Below, one piece after another: positions 1-8,065 of a DNA stretch of 10,006 bases (positions are counted from its first letter, which is position 1; the number at the start of each line of letters is the position of its first letter). Made by a program: the position numbers and the translations under genes. The stretch is from Acidimicrobiia bacterium (GTDB taxonomy: Bacteria > Actinomycetota > Acidimicrobiia > Acidimicrobiales > Ilumatobacteraceae), in NCBI GenBank assembly GCA_013815505.1, contig JACDGA010000038.1, forward strand, positions 1 to 10,006. Reading direction: 5' to 3'. The notes beneath the pieces are model-generated. The model ran no database searches, was not told the origin of the DNA, and saw only the letters and a list, made by a program, of their open reading frames with translations.

Positions 1-396
1 ACCATCACGCGGTCCGCCACCGTGCCGGACGCCTGCGACACGACCGACGAGATCCTCGCCGTCGTCTCGACGTTGCTCGCCGCGATCGAGACGCAACGCG
101 GTGTCCGCCTGCTCGGTGTCGTGGCCACGAAGCTCGGCCCCCCGCACCGCCAGCTGCGCTTCGACGACCTGCGCCCCGACGAAGGAGGCGACGGCGGCCG
201 CGCCGACGACACCGTCGACGAGATCCGCAGCCGGTTCGGTGCGGCCGCCATCGGACCTGCGAGCATGCTCGACGGGGACGGTCTCCGCCCGATGCGCGCG
301 GGCACCGGACAGTGGGGACCGAACCGCCCCGACCCGTCGCGGCGCGTTGAGGATCAGGGACAAACCTGCGAGACTGAGCACCGAGCCGAGGAGTAG
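1..396 (+). CDS. dinB: DNA polymerase IV (DinB), C-terminal fragment
   Basis: This is the 3' end of a Y-family translesion DNA polymerase gene, open from base 1 in frame 1 and ending at TAG 394-396; 131 codons are visible and the catalytic palm domain lies outside the window. What is seen matches the little-finger domain: a TITRSATVPD stretch at the start (family pattern TxTRSxT), VRLLGV in the middle, then QLRFDD, and a closing block IRSRFGAAAIGPASML followed by QWGP, which is how many actinobacterial DinB proteins end. The little finger contacts DNA next to the active site and sets lesion preference. The gene sits 2 bases before the DUF3040 gene, so the two are probably cotranscribed. The tail after QWGP is polar and unremarkable. 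The ATG-less first codon is a window effect, not a start. Confidence 0.87.
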   Translation, partial: TITRSATVPDACDTTDEILAVVSTLLAAIETQRGVRLLGVVATKLGPPHRQLRFDDLRPDEGGDGGRADDTVDEIRSRFGAAAIGPASMLDGDGLRPMRAGTGQWGPNRPDPSRRVEDQGQTCETEHRAEE

Positions 397-398
397 GC

Positions 399-722
399 AT
401 GCCCTTGTCCGAAGACGAGAAGCGGATACTGCGACAGATCGAACAGGAGCTCCGCCGCGATCCCGAGTTCAAGCGCACCGGCTACCGCATCTCGCGTCGT
501 CGCCTTGTGTTGCTCGTCGCCGGTGTCGTCGGCGGCCTGGTGCTGAGCGTGCTCGTGCTCTCGATCAGCTTCCTGCTCGCGTTCGCCGTGTTCCTCGGCA
601 CCGTCGTGATGGCCGTGATGCTGGAAACCGAGCTGCGCCTCGTGGGGCGTGAGCGGCTCGGAACGCTGCCCGTCAGCTCGTGGCTCGGCGCAGGGCGTCG
701 CCGGGCCGAACGTCACGAGTGA
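399..722 (+). CDS. DUF3040 family small membrane protein
   Basis: A 107-residue protein of unknown function typical of actinobacteria. It opens with the family hallmark MPLSEDEKRILRQIEQEL and a DP at 21-22, a charged amphipathic cytoplasmic segment. Two closely spaced hydrophobic segments follow, at about residues 36-54 and 56-74, forming a probable transmembrane hairpin, and the tail is basic (RRRAERHE). The ATG is chosen because it gives the family N-terminus and has GAGGAG at 388-393, 5 bases upstream. It starts 2 bases after the dinB stop. In many actinobacteria DUF3040 genes lie between dinB and the mraZ/dcw cluster; here the next gene is convergent instead. The family assignment is firm; no function is claimed. 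Confidence 0.9.
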   Translation: MPLSEDEKRILRQIEQELRRDPEFKRTGYRISRRRLVLLVAGVVGGLVLSVLVLSISFLLAFAVFLGTVVMAVMLETELRLVGRERLGTLPVSSWLGAGRRRAERHE

Positions 723-757
723 CGCGTCCGCGACGCATCCGTCACTGCAGCGTGACG
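711..757. terminator. possible bidirectional terminator between convergent genes
   Basis: Only 19 bases separate the stops of the DUF3040 gene and the convergent transglutaminase gene. Two dyads with the same arms, CGTCAC and GTGACG, lie here: 711-716 with 719-724 (too tight a loop to use all 6 pairs) and 740-745 with 752-757 (6-bp stem, 6-base loop). There is no T-tract on either strand, so a standard intrinsic terminator is not shown. It overlaps both gene ends and could be chance in GC-rich DNA. Confidence 0.2.
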
Positions 758-2976
758 TAGCGCCACAGGCGCACGTGCCACGGCAGCAACGTCTTGGCCA
801 CGCGCTCGATGCTTGCATACCAACCCTCGCACGAGGCGACGAGCTGCGGGTCGATCTGTCCAGCGGGACCGAACGTGCTCGCCGTCACGGCATCGGTCAG
901 CCGGGTCAGGTCGCTGCGCACGCCGGGCACCGTCTGGGCCGCCCGTCGTGCGAACTCGCGTGGTGTCACCGATGACGTCGTCGGCGCACCGGCTGCCGTG
1001 ACGAGCGAGCGCAGGCGCTCGTAGATCGACACGATCGCAACCTCCGGGTCGGCGCCGAGGTGGCGGGCGCGGACGCGACGCAGCACCGACGGCGCAATGG
1101 CGACGCCGAGCATCAGGAAGAGTGCGATGAGCACGGGTGCGGCGACGCGATTGAGGTCGGGTCCGCCGCTGCGACCGCCCGTCGCCACGGCAGGGATGCT
1201 GTCGGTGTCCGGATCGCGGATGTCGGGCACCTCGTCGACCGAGGCGGGGGGACCGGGGATCGAGCCAGGAGCCACCGACGTCGGCGCAGGTCCTTCGCCG
1301 GGCTCGCCGCCCGTGCCAGGCGGCACCACCTCGCCCGTCTCTTGCTGCGCCTCGACGCCCGTGTACCGCTCGGCACCGGGGATGCCCCTGCCAGGTGTCG
1401 GCTCGAAGGGGACCCAGCCGAGCCCGTCGAACCACACCTCTGGCCACGCGTGCGAGTTGCGCCCAGCGACCTTGAACGTGCCCGTCGCCTTGTCACGGGT
1501 CCCCGCCGTGTAGCCGACCGCGACGCGAGCCGGCAGCCCGACCGATCGCGCCATCGCCGCGAACGTGCCGGCGAACTGCTCGCAGTAGCCGACTCGCTGA
1601 CGCAGGAAGCTGATGATGGCGTTGTTGCCGCTGCCCTGCTGCACGTCGAGGCTGTACTCGAAGTTGTCGCGGAAGAAGCGCTGGATGGCGAGCGCCTGGC
1701 GATACGGCGTCGGCGCCCCGGCCGTGATGGAACGCGCCTGGTCGGCGATGAACGGGTCGAGATCCGACGGCAGCTCCGTGTAGCGGCCGTCTCCCGGCGC
1801 GTTGGAGATCGTCGCCGCGTCGAGCTGCTCGGCGGTGAACGTCGGCAGCGCGGACTCCACCGTGATCCGGTCACCCCCGCGCACGCCCTCCTCACCGGGG
1901 ACGAGCAGCGTCGCGTTCTCCTCGCTCCAACGCAGGTCCAGCCCGGACGCCGATAGCGGATCGGCCGCAGCGGGCACGAGCGCGCCGCGGTGCGCGGCGA
2001 TCACGATCTCCTGACGGAGCATCGTGCGACCTTCGGTGGCGTTGCCGAGGTCGTCGGCTCCAGTCAGCGACGAGCGGTTGAGCTTCCATCGCGTGCCGTC
2101 GAACTCGCCGAGCGAGGCAAGGCGCCAGTACGACTGTCGTTCGGCTGTGACCGAGAACATCTCTTGCGCCGACTGGTTGACGAGCCGAGGGCGGATGTCG
2201 ACGAGCGGGGACTCGATGCGGGTGATCTCGGGCGGTCCGTTGCGGGTGTCGTAGATGGCCTCGCTCTCGGCGCCCGGGAGCACCGGTCCGATGACACCGG
2301 CAGCGACCGCAGTGAGGGCGCCCAGGGCGAGCGCCGTCGAGGCGAGCGTCGCCCCCTGCGGACGCTGGCGGCCGATGACGATGCGAGCGGGCCGGTGCTG
2401 CATCGCCCGCAGCGCGCTCACGGCAAGGATGCCGGCCAGGATGAGCGCCCCCGTGGTGAGCACCTGGTCACGCCCGTCGCCGAGCGCGCTGACGATGATG
2501 AACAGCACGCCACCGGGGACGAGCGCCTCGAAACGTGCCGATGCCCTGAAGGCGAACACGTCGGACAACGCCACCACCACACCGATGCCGAGGACGGCGA
2601 GCGTCGTCCATCCGCCTGCATAGATCACGGGTGCGACGGCCTGCGAGAACTGGTCGCCGACGAGCGAGAGGTCGCTGCGCAGCAGTTCCCACGTCGTCGG
2701 TGTGGGGAACCCGAACCGGAACGTGTCCCAATAGACGACCACCGCGCATGCCCAGGCGACGACGACGAGCTGGATGACGATGGCGAACGCGACGTGGACG
2801 TGACGCAGCAGGAAACCCGTGACGTGTCCGACGAGCACGACGACGAGCAGATCGCCGAGGAACTCCCACTGGGAGAACACACGGCAGAACCCCACCGCCA
2901 CCGCGAGCGAGTACAGCGCCAATGCGGCACCGGCGATGGCACGATCGAGTGTCGCCCGGGAGGTCTCTGCGCTCAT
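742..2976 (-). CDS. TgpA-like membrane transglutaminase/cysteine protease-fold protein
   Basis: A 744-residue membrane protein. Residues about 12-235 hold a run of hydrophobic segments (around 12-33, 40-58, 62-84, 115-138, 153-165, 172-190 and 208-232), matching the DUF3488/TgpA N-terminal region. A soluble, probably extracytoplasmic, part follows, with a transglutaminase-like core at about 425-530. Catalytic candidates are Cys465 in GYCEQFAGTFAAMAR and His509 in NSHAWPEVW; the third position is Glu525 in FEPTPG, where many members have Asp. A Pro/Gly-rich linker (about 550-605) leads to one more membrane segment (about 612-630) and a cytoplasmic tail resembling DUF4129. ATG 2976 is chosen over a much longer open frame because it overlaps the DUF58 stop as ATGA and begins a sensible membrane protein; upstream codons are an Arg-rich shadow of DUF58. 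It is last in the operon. Whether it crosslinks, cleaves or modifies cell-envelope proteins cannot be told. Confidence 0.93.
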   Translation of the reverse strand: MSAETSRATLDRAIAGAALALYSLAVAVGFCRVFSQWEFLGDLLVVVLVGHVTGFLLRHVHVAFAIVIQLVVVAWACAVVVYWDTFRFGFPTPTTWELLRSDLSLVGDQFSQAVAPVIYAGGWTTLAVLGIGVVVALSDVFAFRASARFEALVPGGVLFIIVSALGDGRDQVLTTGALILAGILAVSALRAMQHRPARIVIGRQRPQGATLASTALALGALTAVAAGVIGPVLPGAESEAIYDTRNGPPEITRIESPLVDIRPRLVNQSAQEMFSVTAERQSYWRLASLGEFDGTRWKLNRSSLTGADDLGNATEGRTMLRQEIVIAAHRGALVPAAADPLSASGLDLRWSEENATLLVPGEEGVRGGDRITVESALPTFTAEQLDAATISNAPGDGRYTELPSDLDPFIADQARSITAGAPTPYRQALAIQRFFRDNFEYSLDVQQGSGNNAIISFLRQRVGYCEQFAGTFAAMARSVGLPARVAVGYTAGTRDKATGTFKVAGRNSHAWPEVWFDGLGWVPFEPTPGRGIPGAERYTGVEAQQETGEVVPPGTGGEPGEGPAPTSVAPGSIPGPPASVDEVPDIRDPDTDSIPAVATGGRSGGPDLNRVAAPVLIALFLMLGVAIAPSVLRRVRARHLGADPEVAIVSIYERLRSLVTAAGAPTTSSVTPREFARRAAQTVPGVRSDLTRLTDAVTASTFGPAGQIDPQLVASCEGWYASIERVAKTLLPWHVRLWRYVTLQ

Positions 2977-4103
2977 GCCGAGACCGCCCTTGCCGAGCCG
3001 GCGAGCGACGTCCAGCCGTTGACGAAGTGGGCCTCGGTCGGGATGTGCAGATCGAACGGCCCGATGGTCGACGCAGGGTCGCTGAGGAGGGCGATCATCC
3101 GCAACGTCGGATCGAGCACGGACTTGACGGAACTGAAGGCTGGCGCCGACCGGTCGCGACCGAGGAACAGGACGAGACCCATCCCGTCGCCGGGATCCCG
3201 CTCGACGGTTGCCGTCATTGCCGGCGTGCGCTGCGTGGGCTCGACGATGGCGAGGTACTCCAACGTGCTCACGGCGACGCCTGGGCCGCGGGCGTCGACG
3301 GCGTCGGCGACGAATCGAACCGTCAGCCCTGCCTGGTCGGCGGCGACGACGAGGCTTGCCGCTGCGGTGACGGCGGTCTCGAACCAGTCGCCCGGATCTT
3401 CTTTGTCTACCGTGGTGTCGAGCACGACGATGCACCGCCGGAGCCCGGCGTGACCGTGCTGGCGAACCTTGAGCTCGCCGGTGCGTGCAGATGCCTTCCA
3501 ATGGATGGATCGCAGCTCGTCGCCGGCGACGTACTCGCGCAGGCTGTGGAACTCCTCGAGTCCGAGGCGACGGGCGAGCACCAGCAGCTCCTGGCCCAGC
3601 CGGCCGCCGCCGAGCGTCGGCATCGGCACGGGGATCGCCCGTGGTGCGACACGCAGCTGCTCGGGACCGGCGAGCAGCTGATGGTGACGGGCGAGCCCGA
3701 GCACATCACTGCGCACCGAGCGCATCGGGCCGACCGTGATGATGCCGCGACGACTCGTCGGCACGAGGTAGGCGGCCGAACCCGGCTCTTGCAGCGGTCC
3801 GACGCCGAGGCGCGCCTGGTTCGTCTTGCCGACGGGTTCGAGGAGCTCGAACGAGGGCGATCTCCCGATCGGTTCGATCCGCACCGTCACACGTCCCCTG
3901 TCGCCGACCACGAGCACCTCGGCCTCGATGTGGCGTTCGACCTCGACACGAGGCCGCCGCACGTTGACGACGAGGAGCGCGGCGAGCACCGCGACGAGCA
4001 GCGCCGCCCCGATGATGAAGAGCTCGCCGATGGCGAACAGGCGACCGATGACGAGCGCGACGACGGCGCCGACGATCGCCAGCCAGCCTTGTCGCGTGGG
4101 CAT
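2973..4103 (-). CDS. DUF58 domain-containing membrane protein
   Basis: A 376-residue protein with two short N-terminal membrane segments (about 7-24 and 27-46), a beta-rich region (about 50-130), and the DUF58 signature at 183-215: EEFHSLREYVAGDELRSIHW followed by KASARTGELKVRQ. The segment after it, beginning CIVVLDT at 224, resembles the start of a von Willebrand A-like fold, as usual in this family. DUF58 proteins are encoded beside MoxR ATPases, which are thought to act on them as chaperones. ATG 4103 is preferred because it begins the membrane segment directly; the longer frame adds 24 Arg/Ser-rich residues lying inside the upstream gene. The start follows the MoxR stop as TGAcATG with no visible Shine-Dalgarno site, so reinitiation coupling is likely; its own stop overlaps the next start. 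Family is firm, cellular role is not. Confidence 0.93.
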   Translation of the reverse strand: MPTRQGWLAIVGAVVALVIGRLFAIGELFIIGAALLVAVLAALLVVNVRRPRVEVERHIEAEVLVVGDRGRVTVRIEPIGRSPSFELLEPVGKTNQARLGVGPLQEPGSAAYLVPTSRRGIITVGPMRSVRSDVLGLARHHQLLAGPEQLRVAPRAIPVPMPTLGGGRLGQELLVLARRLGLEEFHSLREYVAGDELRSIHWKASARTGELKVRQHGHAGLRRCIVVLDTTVDKEDPGDWFETAVTAAASLVVAADQAGLTVRFVADAVDARGPGVAVSTLEYLAIVEPTQRTPAMTATVERDPGDGMGLVLFLGRDRSAPAFSSVKSVLDPTLRMIALLSDPASTIGPFDLHIPTEAHFVNGWTSLAGSARAVSA

Positions 4104-4104
4104 G

Positions 4105-5103
<999 letters not shown>

Positions 5104-5109
5104 CTCGCC

Positions 5110-5115
5110 AGGATA
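5110..5115 (-). promoter_or_regulatory. candidate leaderless -10 box for the MoxR operon
   Basis: On the minus strand TATCCT (4 of 6 matches to TATAAT, TANNNT type) is followed by GGCGAG and then the GTG start of the MoxR gene. With a usual 6-7 base gap to the start site, transcription would begin at the start codon itself. No convincing -35 hexamer is seen 16-18 bases upstream, and no Shine-Dalgarno site lies before the GTG, which fits leaderless translation. Confidence 0.35.
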
Positions 5116-5146
5116 GAGGAGATCGCCCGTTGGTTGGCTCGCGCGG

Positions 5147-5152
5147 TACCGT
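5147..5152 (+). promoter_or_regulatory. weak candidate -10 box for the ROK-like gene
   Basis: TACCGT on the plus strand fits TANNNT. It lies 7 bases before an in-frame GTG at 5160, the same geometry as the other leaderless candidates here, and 74 bases before the preferred start at 5226. No -35 box is evident. The 122-bp divergent gap must hold a promoter for each side, but this assignment rests on one short match. Confidence 0.2.
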
Positions 5153-5225
5153 CCCGTCGGTGACCGCCGTGCCGTCGCCCGCCTCGATCGATGCGGTGGC
5201 ACGATCGTCGGGGAGACCCAATCGC

Positions 5226-6107
5226 GTGCAGGGCGACGACCGTTGGGTGCTCGCCGTCGACGTCGGCTGTCAGCGCCTGAGTGCCGGCCTCGTGTCGGCG
5301 ACCGGCCAGATGGTCGTGCGCGACCGGGTGACCACGCCCACGCGTCACGTGTGGTCGGCGCTCGAACTCCTCGTCCGCCGCGTCGTCGCCGCCCGCTCGG
5401 CCGAACACGACCGCATCGGCTGGTGCGGCGTGACGTGCGAGGGACCGATCGAGCAGCCAGCCGGAAAGGTCTCGCCGCTGTCGATGCCGGCACTGCAGGG
5501 CTTCGAGCTGCGCGAGCGGATCAGCGAGCTGACCGACATCGACGCCGTGCTCGAGACGCGCGGCAACGGCAGGGCGATGGCCGAGCGCTGGTTCGGCGGG
5601 CACGATCCCGACGACGCAGATCACATGATCGTCGTCATCGCGTCGGAGTCCGTCGACGGCGGCGTGATCGTGGACGGTCAGGTGGTGCACGGCCGCACCG
5701 GCAATGCCGGCAACGTCGCACACGTCCTCGTCGAGCTCGACGACGGCCTGGCGTGCCTCTGCGGCGGCTCGGGCTGCCTCATGCCGTACGTCTCCACGCG
5801 GGCGCTGGAGGCGGAGATCAACCGCCCCTTGCGCCGCGCACCTGCCTCGATCCGCGAGCGGACGGGCGTCATGCTCGGGCGAGCGATCGCCACGGCGGCG
5901 TCGTCGTTCGACAGCCGCCTCGCGCTCATCGGAGGTGCCACCGTGGCGGGCCTCGGCCCCGAGCTGACCGAGGTCGTGGCGCGAGAGACGGCACAGCGGG
6001 CGAAGCTGTCCCACCTCCAGGACCTGCGTGTCGACACGGTCGCCCTCGGCCCAGAGGGCCCGCTGCTCGGTGCCGCCGTCTCCGCGCTGAGCCGCGCCCG
6101 TCGCTAG
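5226..6107 (+). CDS. ROK-fold protein with degenerate kinase motifs
   Basis: A 293-residue protein recognisable as ROK (sugar kinase/repressor) family by its C-terminal half: GRTGNAGNVAHVLVEL, the zinc motif with Cys177, Cys179 and Cys184 in CLCGGSGCLMPYVST, and ALIGGATVAGLG near the end. It has no helix-turn-helix. Kinase motifs are altered: N-terminal DxGGT reads DVGCQ, the catalytic NDAN position reads TRGN (111-114, so Asp becomes Arg112), the GTGxGGG loop reads SESVDGG, and GExGH reads GNVAH. By alignment from memory it should not phosphorylate sugars by the usual mechanism; it may bind a ligand or regulate. GTG 5226 is chosen because GGGGAGA lies at 5210-5216 and the fold starts 8 residues later; codons just upstream (GCA, CGA, AGA, AAT) look non-coding. 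Alternatives are GTG 5160, 5169 and 5196. It is divergent from the MoxR operon. Confidence 0.85.
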   Translation: MQGDDRWVLAVDVGCQRLSAGLVSATGQMVVRDRVTTPTRHVWSALELLVRRVVAARSAEHDRIGWCGVTCEGPIEQPAGKVSPLSMPALQGFELRERISELTDIDAVLETRGNGRAMAERWFGGHDPDDADHMIVVIASESVDGGVIVDGQVVHGRTGNAGNVAHVLVELDDGLACLCGGSGCLMPYVSTRALEAEINRPLRRAPASIRERTGVMLGRAIATAASSFDSRLALIGGATVAGLGPELTEVVARETAQRAKLSHLQDLRVDTVALGPEGPLLGAAVSALSRARR

Positions 6108-6116
6108 CGATACGTT
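6087..6116 (+). promoter_or_regulatory. candidate leaderless promoter of the acyl-CoA dehydrogenase gene
   Basis: TACGTT at 6111-6116 fits the TANNNT -10 pattern and is followed by exactly 7 bases (CGGGCCA) and the ATG at 6124. CTGAGC at 6087-6092, 18 bases upstream, is a weak -35 match lying inside the end of the ROK-like gene. No Shine-Dalgarno site precedes the ATG. Transcription would start at or next to the start codon. Confidence 0.4.
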
Positions 6117-6123
6117 CGGGCCA

Positions 6124-7356
6124 ATGGATCCTTCCTATTCGGTAGAGGCGGTCGCCTATCGCGACAAGGTGCAGGCGTTTCTCGCCGAGCACCTGCCGGC
6201 CGGGTGGGCAGGGCTCGGCGCACTGGCTCCCGACGACGTCGGCGACTTCGTCGAGCGCTGGCGGACGACGCTGCACGGCGCCGGCTACCTCGCTCCCGGC
6301 TGGCCGGTCGAGTACGGCGGGGGAGGGCTGACGGCGCTCGAACAGGTGATCATCGCCGAGGAGCTCACCCGCGCCGGGGTGCCGGCGGGTAACCACAACG
6401 ACGTCTTCGGCATCCAGATGCTCGGCAACACGCTGCTGCGATGGGGCACTGACGAGCAAAAGACGCAACTCCTGCCGCGGATCCTGTCGGGCGCCGACCG
6501 CTGGTGCCAGGGCTACTCCGAGCCGAACGCCGGGTCCGACCTCGCCAACCTCGGCCTGCGTGCCGAGCTCGACGGCGACCAGTGGGTGTTGAACGGCCAG
6601 AAGATCTGGACCTCCGCCGCGCACCTCGCCGACCACATCTTCACGCTTGCCCGCACGAACCCCGATGCGCCGCGCCACAAGGGGATCTCGTTCCTACTCG
6701 TCGACATGCGCCAACCCGGCATCGAGGTGCGCCCGATCACCATGATCACGGGACAGCAGGAGTTCAACGAGGTCTTCTACACCGATGCCGTGTGCGCCCG
6801 CGACGACGTCGTCGGTGGTGTCGACAACGGATGGGCGGTGGCGATGACGCTGCTCGGCTACGAGCGGGGCGAAGCGGCCGCCACGGTGCCATTGCGGTTT
6901 GCCGACGAGCTCGACCGACTCATCTCGCTTGCACGGGACCACGGCGTCACCGGTGATGCCCGGATGCGCCAGCGTCTCGCCGACGCCTACGCCCATGCGC
7001 AGGTGATGCGCTGGCTCGGGCTGCGCACGTTGACACAGTTCCTCGCCGGCCACGCGCCGGGTCCTGACGCGGCCATCAGCAAGCTGTTCTGGAGCGAGTA
7101 CCACCGCGTCGTCACCGAGCTGTCGCTCGACGTGCTCGGCGCCGATGCGATGACGCCGTCGGGCCGCTGGCCGGCATCGTCGTTCCAGACCGACGTGGCC
7201 GGTGCGCCAAGCTCGTCTGCGTCATGGGTCGGCACGTTCCTGAACGCACGAGCCGGCACCATCTACGCCGGTTCGTCGGAGATCCAGCGCAACATCCTGG
7301 GCGAGATGGTGCTCGCGCTGCCGAAGGAGCCTCGCCCGAGCGACCCGGCGCCGTGA
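6124..7356 (+). CDS. acyl-CoA dehydrogenase family flavoprotein
   Basis: A 410-residue FAD enzyme expected to introduce an alpha-beta double bond into an acyl-CoA thioester, passing electrons to an electron-transfer flavoprotein. Domains in order: N-terminal helices (about 7-125, with GWPVEYGGGGLT at 59-70), the mid beta domain with the FAD/substrate motif CQGYSEPNAGSDLA (128-141) and NGQKIWTSAAH (157-167), and the C-terminal helical domain ending in IYAGSSEIQRNILGE (380-394). In medium-chain enzymes the catalytic Glu sits where this protein has Ala382; instead Glu247 in LGYERGE falls where isovaleryl- and long-chain-type enzymes place theirs, so it is probably active in that style. Substrate is unknown; no steroid or fatty-acid gene cluster lies nearby. 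It begins 16 bases after the ROK-like stop, and HAD follows 34 bases after its end. Confidence 0.95.
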   Translation: MDPSYSVEAVAYRDKVQAFLAEHLPAGWAGLGALAPDDVGDFVERWRTTLHGAGYLAPGWPVEYGGGGLTALEQVIIAEELTRAGVPAGNHNDVFGIQMLGNTLLRWGTDEQKTQLLPRILSGADRWCQGYSEPNAGSDLANLGLRAELDGDQWVLNGQKIWTSAAHLADHIFTLARTNPDAPRHKGISFLLVDMRQPGIEVRPITMITGQQEFNEVFYTDAVCARDDVVGGVDNGWAVAMTLLGYERGEAAATVPLRFADELDRLISLARDHGVTGDARMRQRLADAYAHAQVMRWLGLRTLTQFLAGHAPGPDAAISKLFWSEYHRVVTELSLDVLGADAMTPSGRWPASSFQTDVAGAPSSSASWVGTFLNARAGTIYAGSSEIQRNILGEMVLALPKEPRPSDPAP

Positions 7357-7371
7357 GCGAGCCCTGCGAGC

Positions 7372-7389
7372 GAACCATCGTGACGGTTC
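7372..7389. promoter_or_regulatory. imperfect dyad before the HAD gene
   Basis: GAACC at 7372-7376 and GGTTC at 7385-7389 form an 18-base dyad in which 14 positions are symmetric, ending one base before the HAD start codon. It could be an operator or a small hairpin over the translation start, or chance. No clear promoter or Shine-Dalgarno site is visible in this 34-base gap. Confidence 0.2.
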
Positions 7390-7390
7390 A

Positions 7391-8065
7391 ATGAGCCGGT
7401 TCGATGCCATCTGGTTCGACGCCGGCGGCGTGCTCGTGCTCCCTGATCCCACGGTGCTGTCGCCGCTCCTCGCGTACTACGGCGGTGATCCTGCGATCGA
7501 CGCCCATCGCCGTGCGCACTATCGGGCAATGGCGGTGAAGTCCGCTCAGGGTGCCGACGAGCGCGACTGGCGCCTGTACGACGTCGCCTACGTCGAGTGC
7601 GTCGGCGTGCCCGACCACCTCGTCGACGAGGCCGCGACGACACTCGGGCGCGTGCGCATCGATCACCTCTGGCGATGGCCGATCCGCGAGTCGGTCCAGG
7701 TGCTGGCCGAATTGTCGCGCCGCAGCGTGCCGCTGGGGGTCGTGTCCAACGCTGCGGGTCAGATCGAACGAGTGCTCGCACTGTCGCAGGTCTGCCAGGT
7801 GGGACCCGGCCCCGGCGTGGACGTGCGCTGCGTGATCGACAGTGCCGTCGTCGGTGTCGCCAAGCCGGATCCGGCGATCTTCGACTTCGCCGCTGCGCAC
7901 TTCCATGGCATCGACCGCCAGCGCATCGCCTACGTCGGTGACTCCGTGATGATGGATGTCGGTGGCGCGACGGCGGCGAACCTGCACCCGATCCTCGTCG
8001 ATCCGTTCGACGATCACCCCGACGCGGCGTTCGAGCGGATCGCCTCGCTCACCGAGTTGCTGTGA
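7391..8065 (+). CDS. HAD-superfamily hydrolase (subfamily IA type)
   Basis: A 224-residue haloacid dehalogenase-fold protein, probably a small-molecule phosphatase. Motif I is IWFDAGGVLVL (nucleophile Asp10), motif II LGVVSNA (Ser119), motif III VAKPDPAIF (Lys158) and motif IV YVGDSVMMDVGGA (Asp184, Asp189), all in order. The insert between motifs I and II is helical and about 100 residues long, as in subfamily IA caps. Position +2 after the nucleophile is Gly12 rather than Asp; FDxGGVL or FDxGN forms occur in YihX-like members, but loss of that acid/base residue makes the exact reaction uncertain. ATG 7391 is the only start giving a normal N-terminus. Its stop overlaps the next start as GTGA, so translation is likely coupled. 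Substrate unknown. Confidence 0.9.
   Translation: MSRFDAIWFDAGGVLVLPDPTVLSPLLAYYGGDPAIDAHRRAHYRAMAVKSAQGADERDWRLYDVAYVECVGVPDHLVDEAATTLGRVRIDHLWRWPIRESVQVLAELSRRSVPLGVVSNAAGQIERVLALSQVCQVGPGPGVDVRCVIDSAVVGVAKPDPAIFDFAAAHFHGIDRQRIAYVGDSVMMDVGGATAANLHPILVDPFDDHPDAAFERIASLTELL

Noticed and set aside
1990..3453. 487-aa plus-strand open frame
   Set aside because: Antisense to the transglutaminase and DUF58 genes, composition dominated by Arg, Asp, Glu and His, and no recognisable motif; a typical GC-rich shadow.
2977..3501. 175-residue N-terminal extension of the transglutaminase frame
   Set aside because: It is Arg-rich, lies wholly inside the DUF58 gene in another frame, and the ATG at 2976 overlapping the DUF58 stop gives a normal membrane N-terminus.
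5160..5225. Earlier GTG starts (5160, 5169, 5196) for the ROK-like gene
   Set aside because: The 22-residue extension has A- and T-ending codons unlike the gene body and is not needed for the fold; GTG 5226 has GGGGAGA upstream. Not fully excluded, because TACCGT lies 7 bases before 5160.
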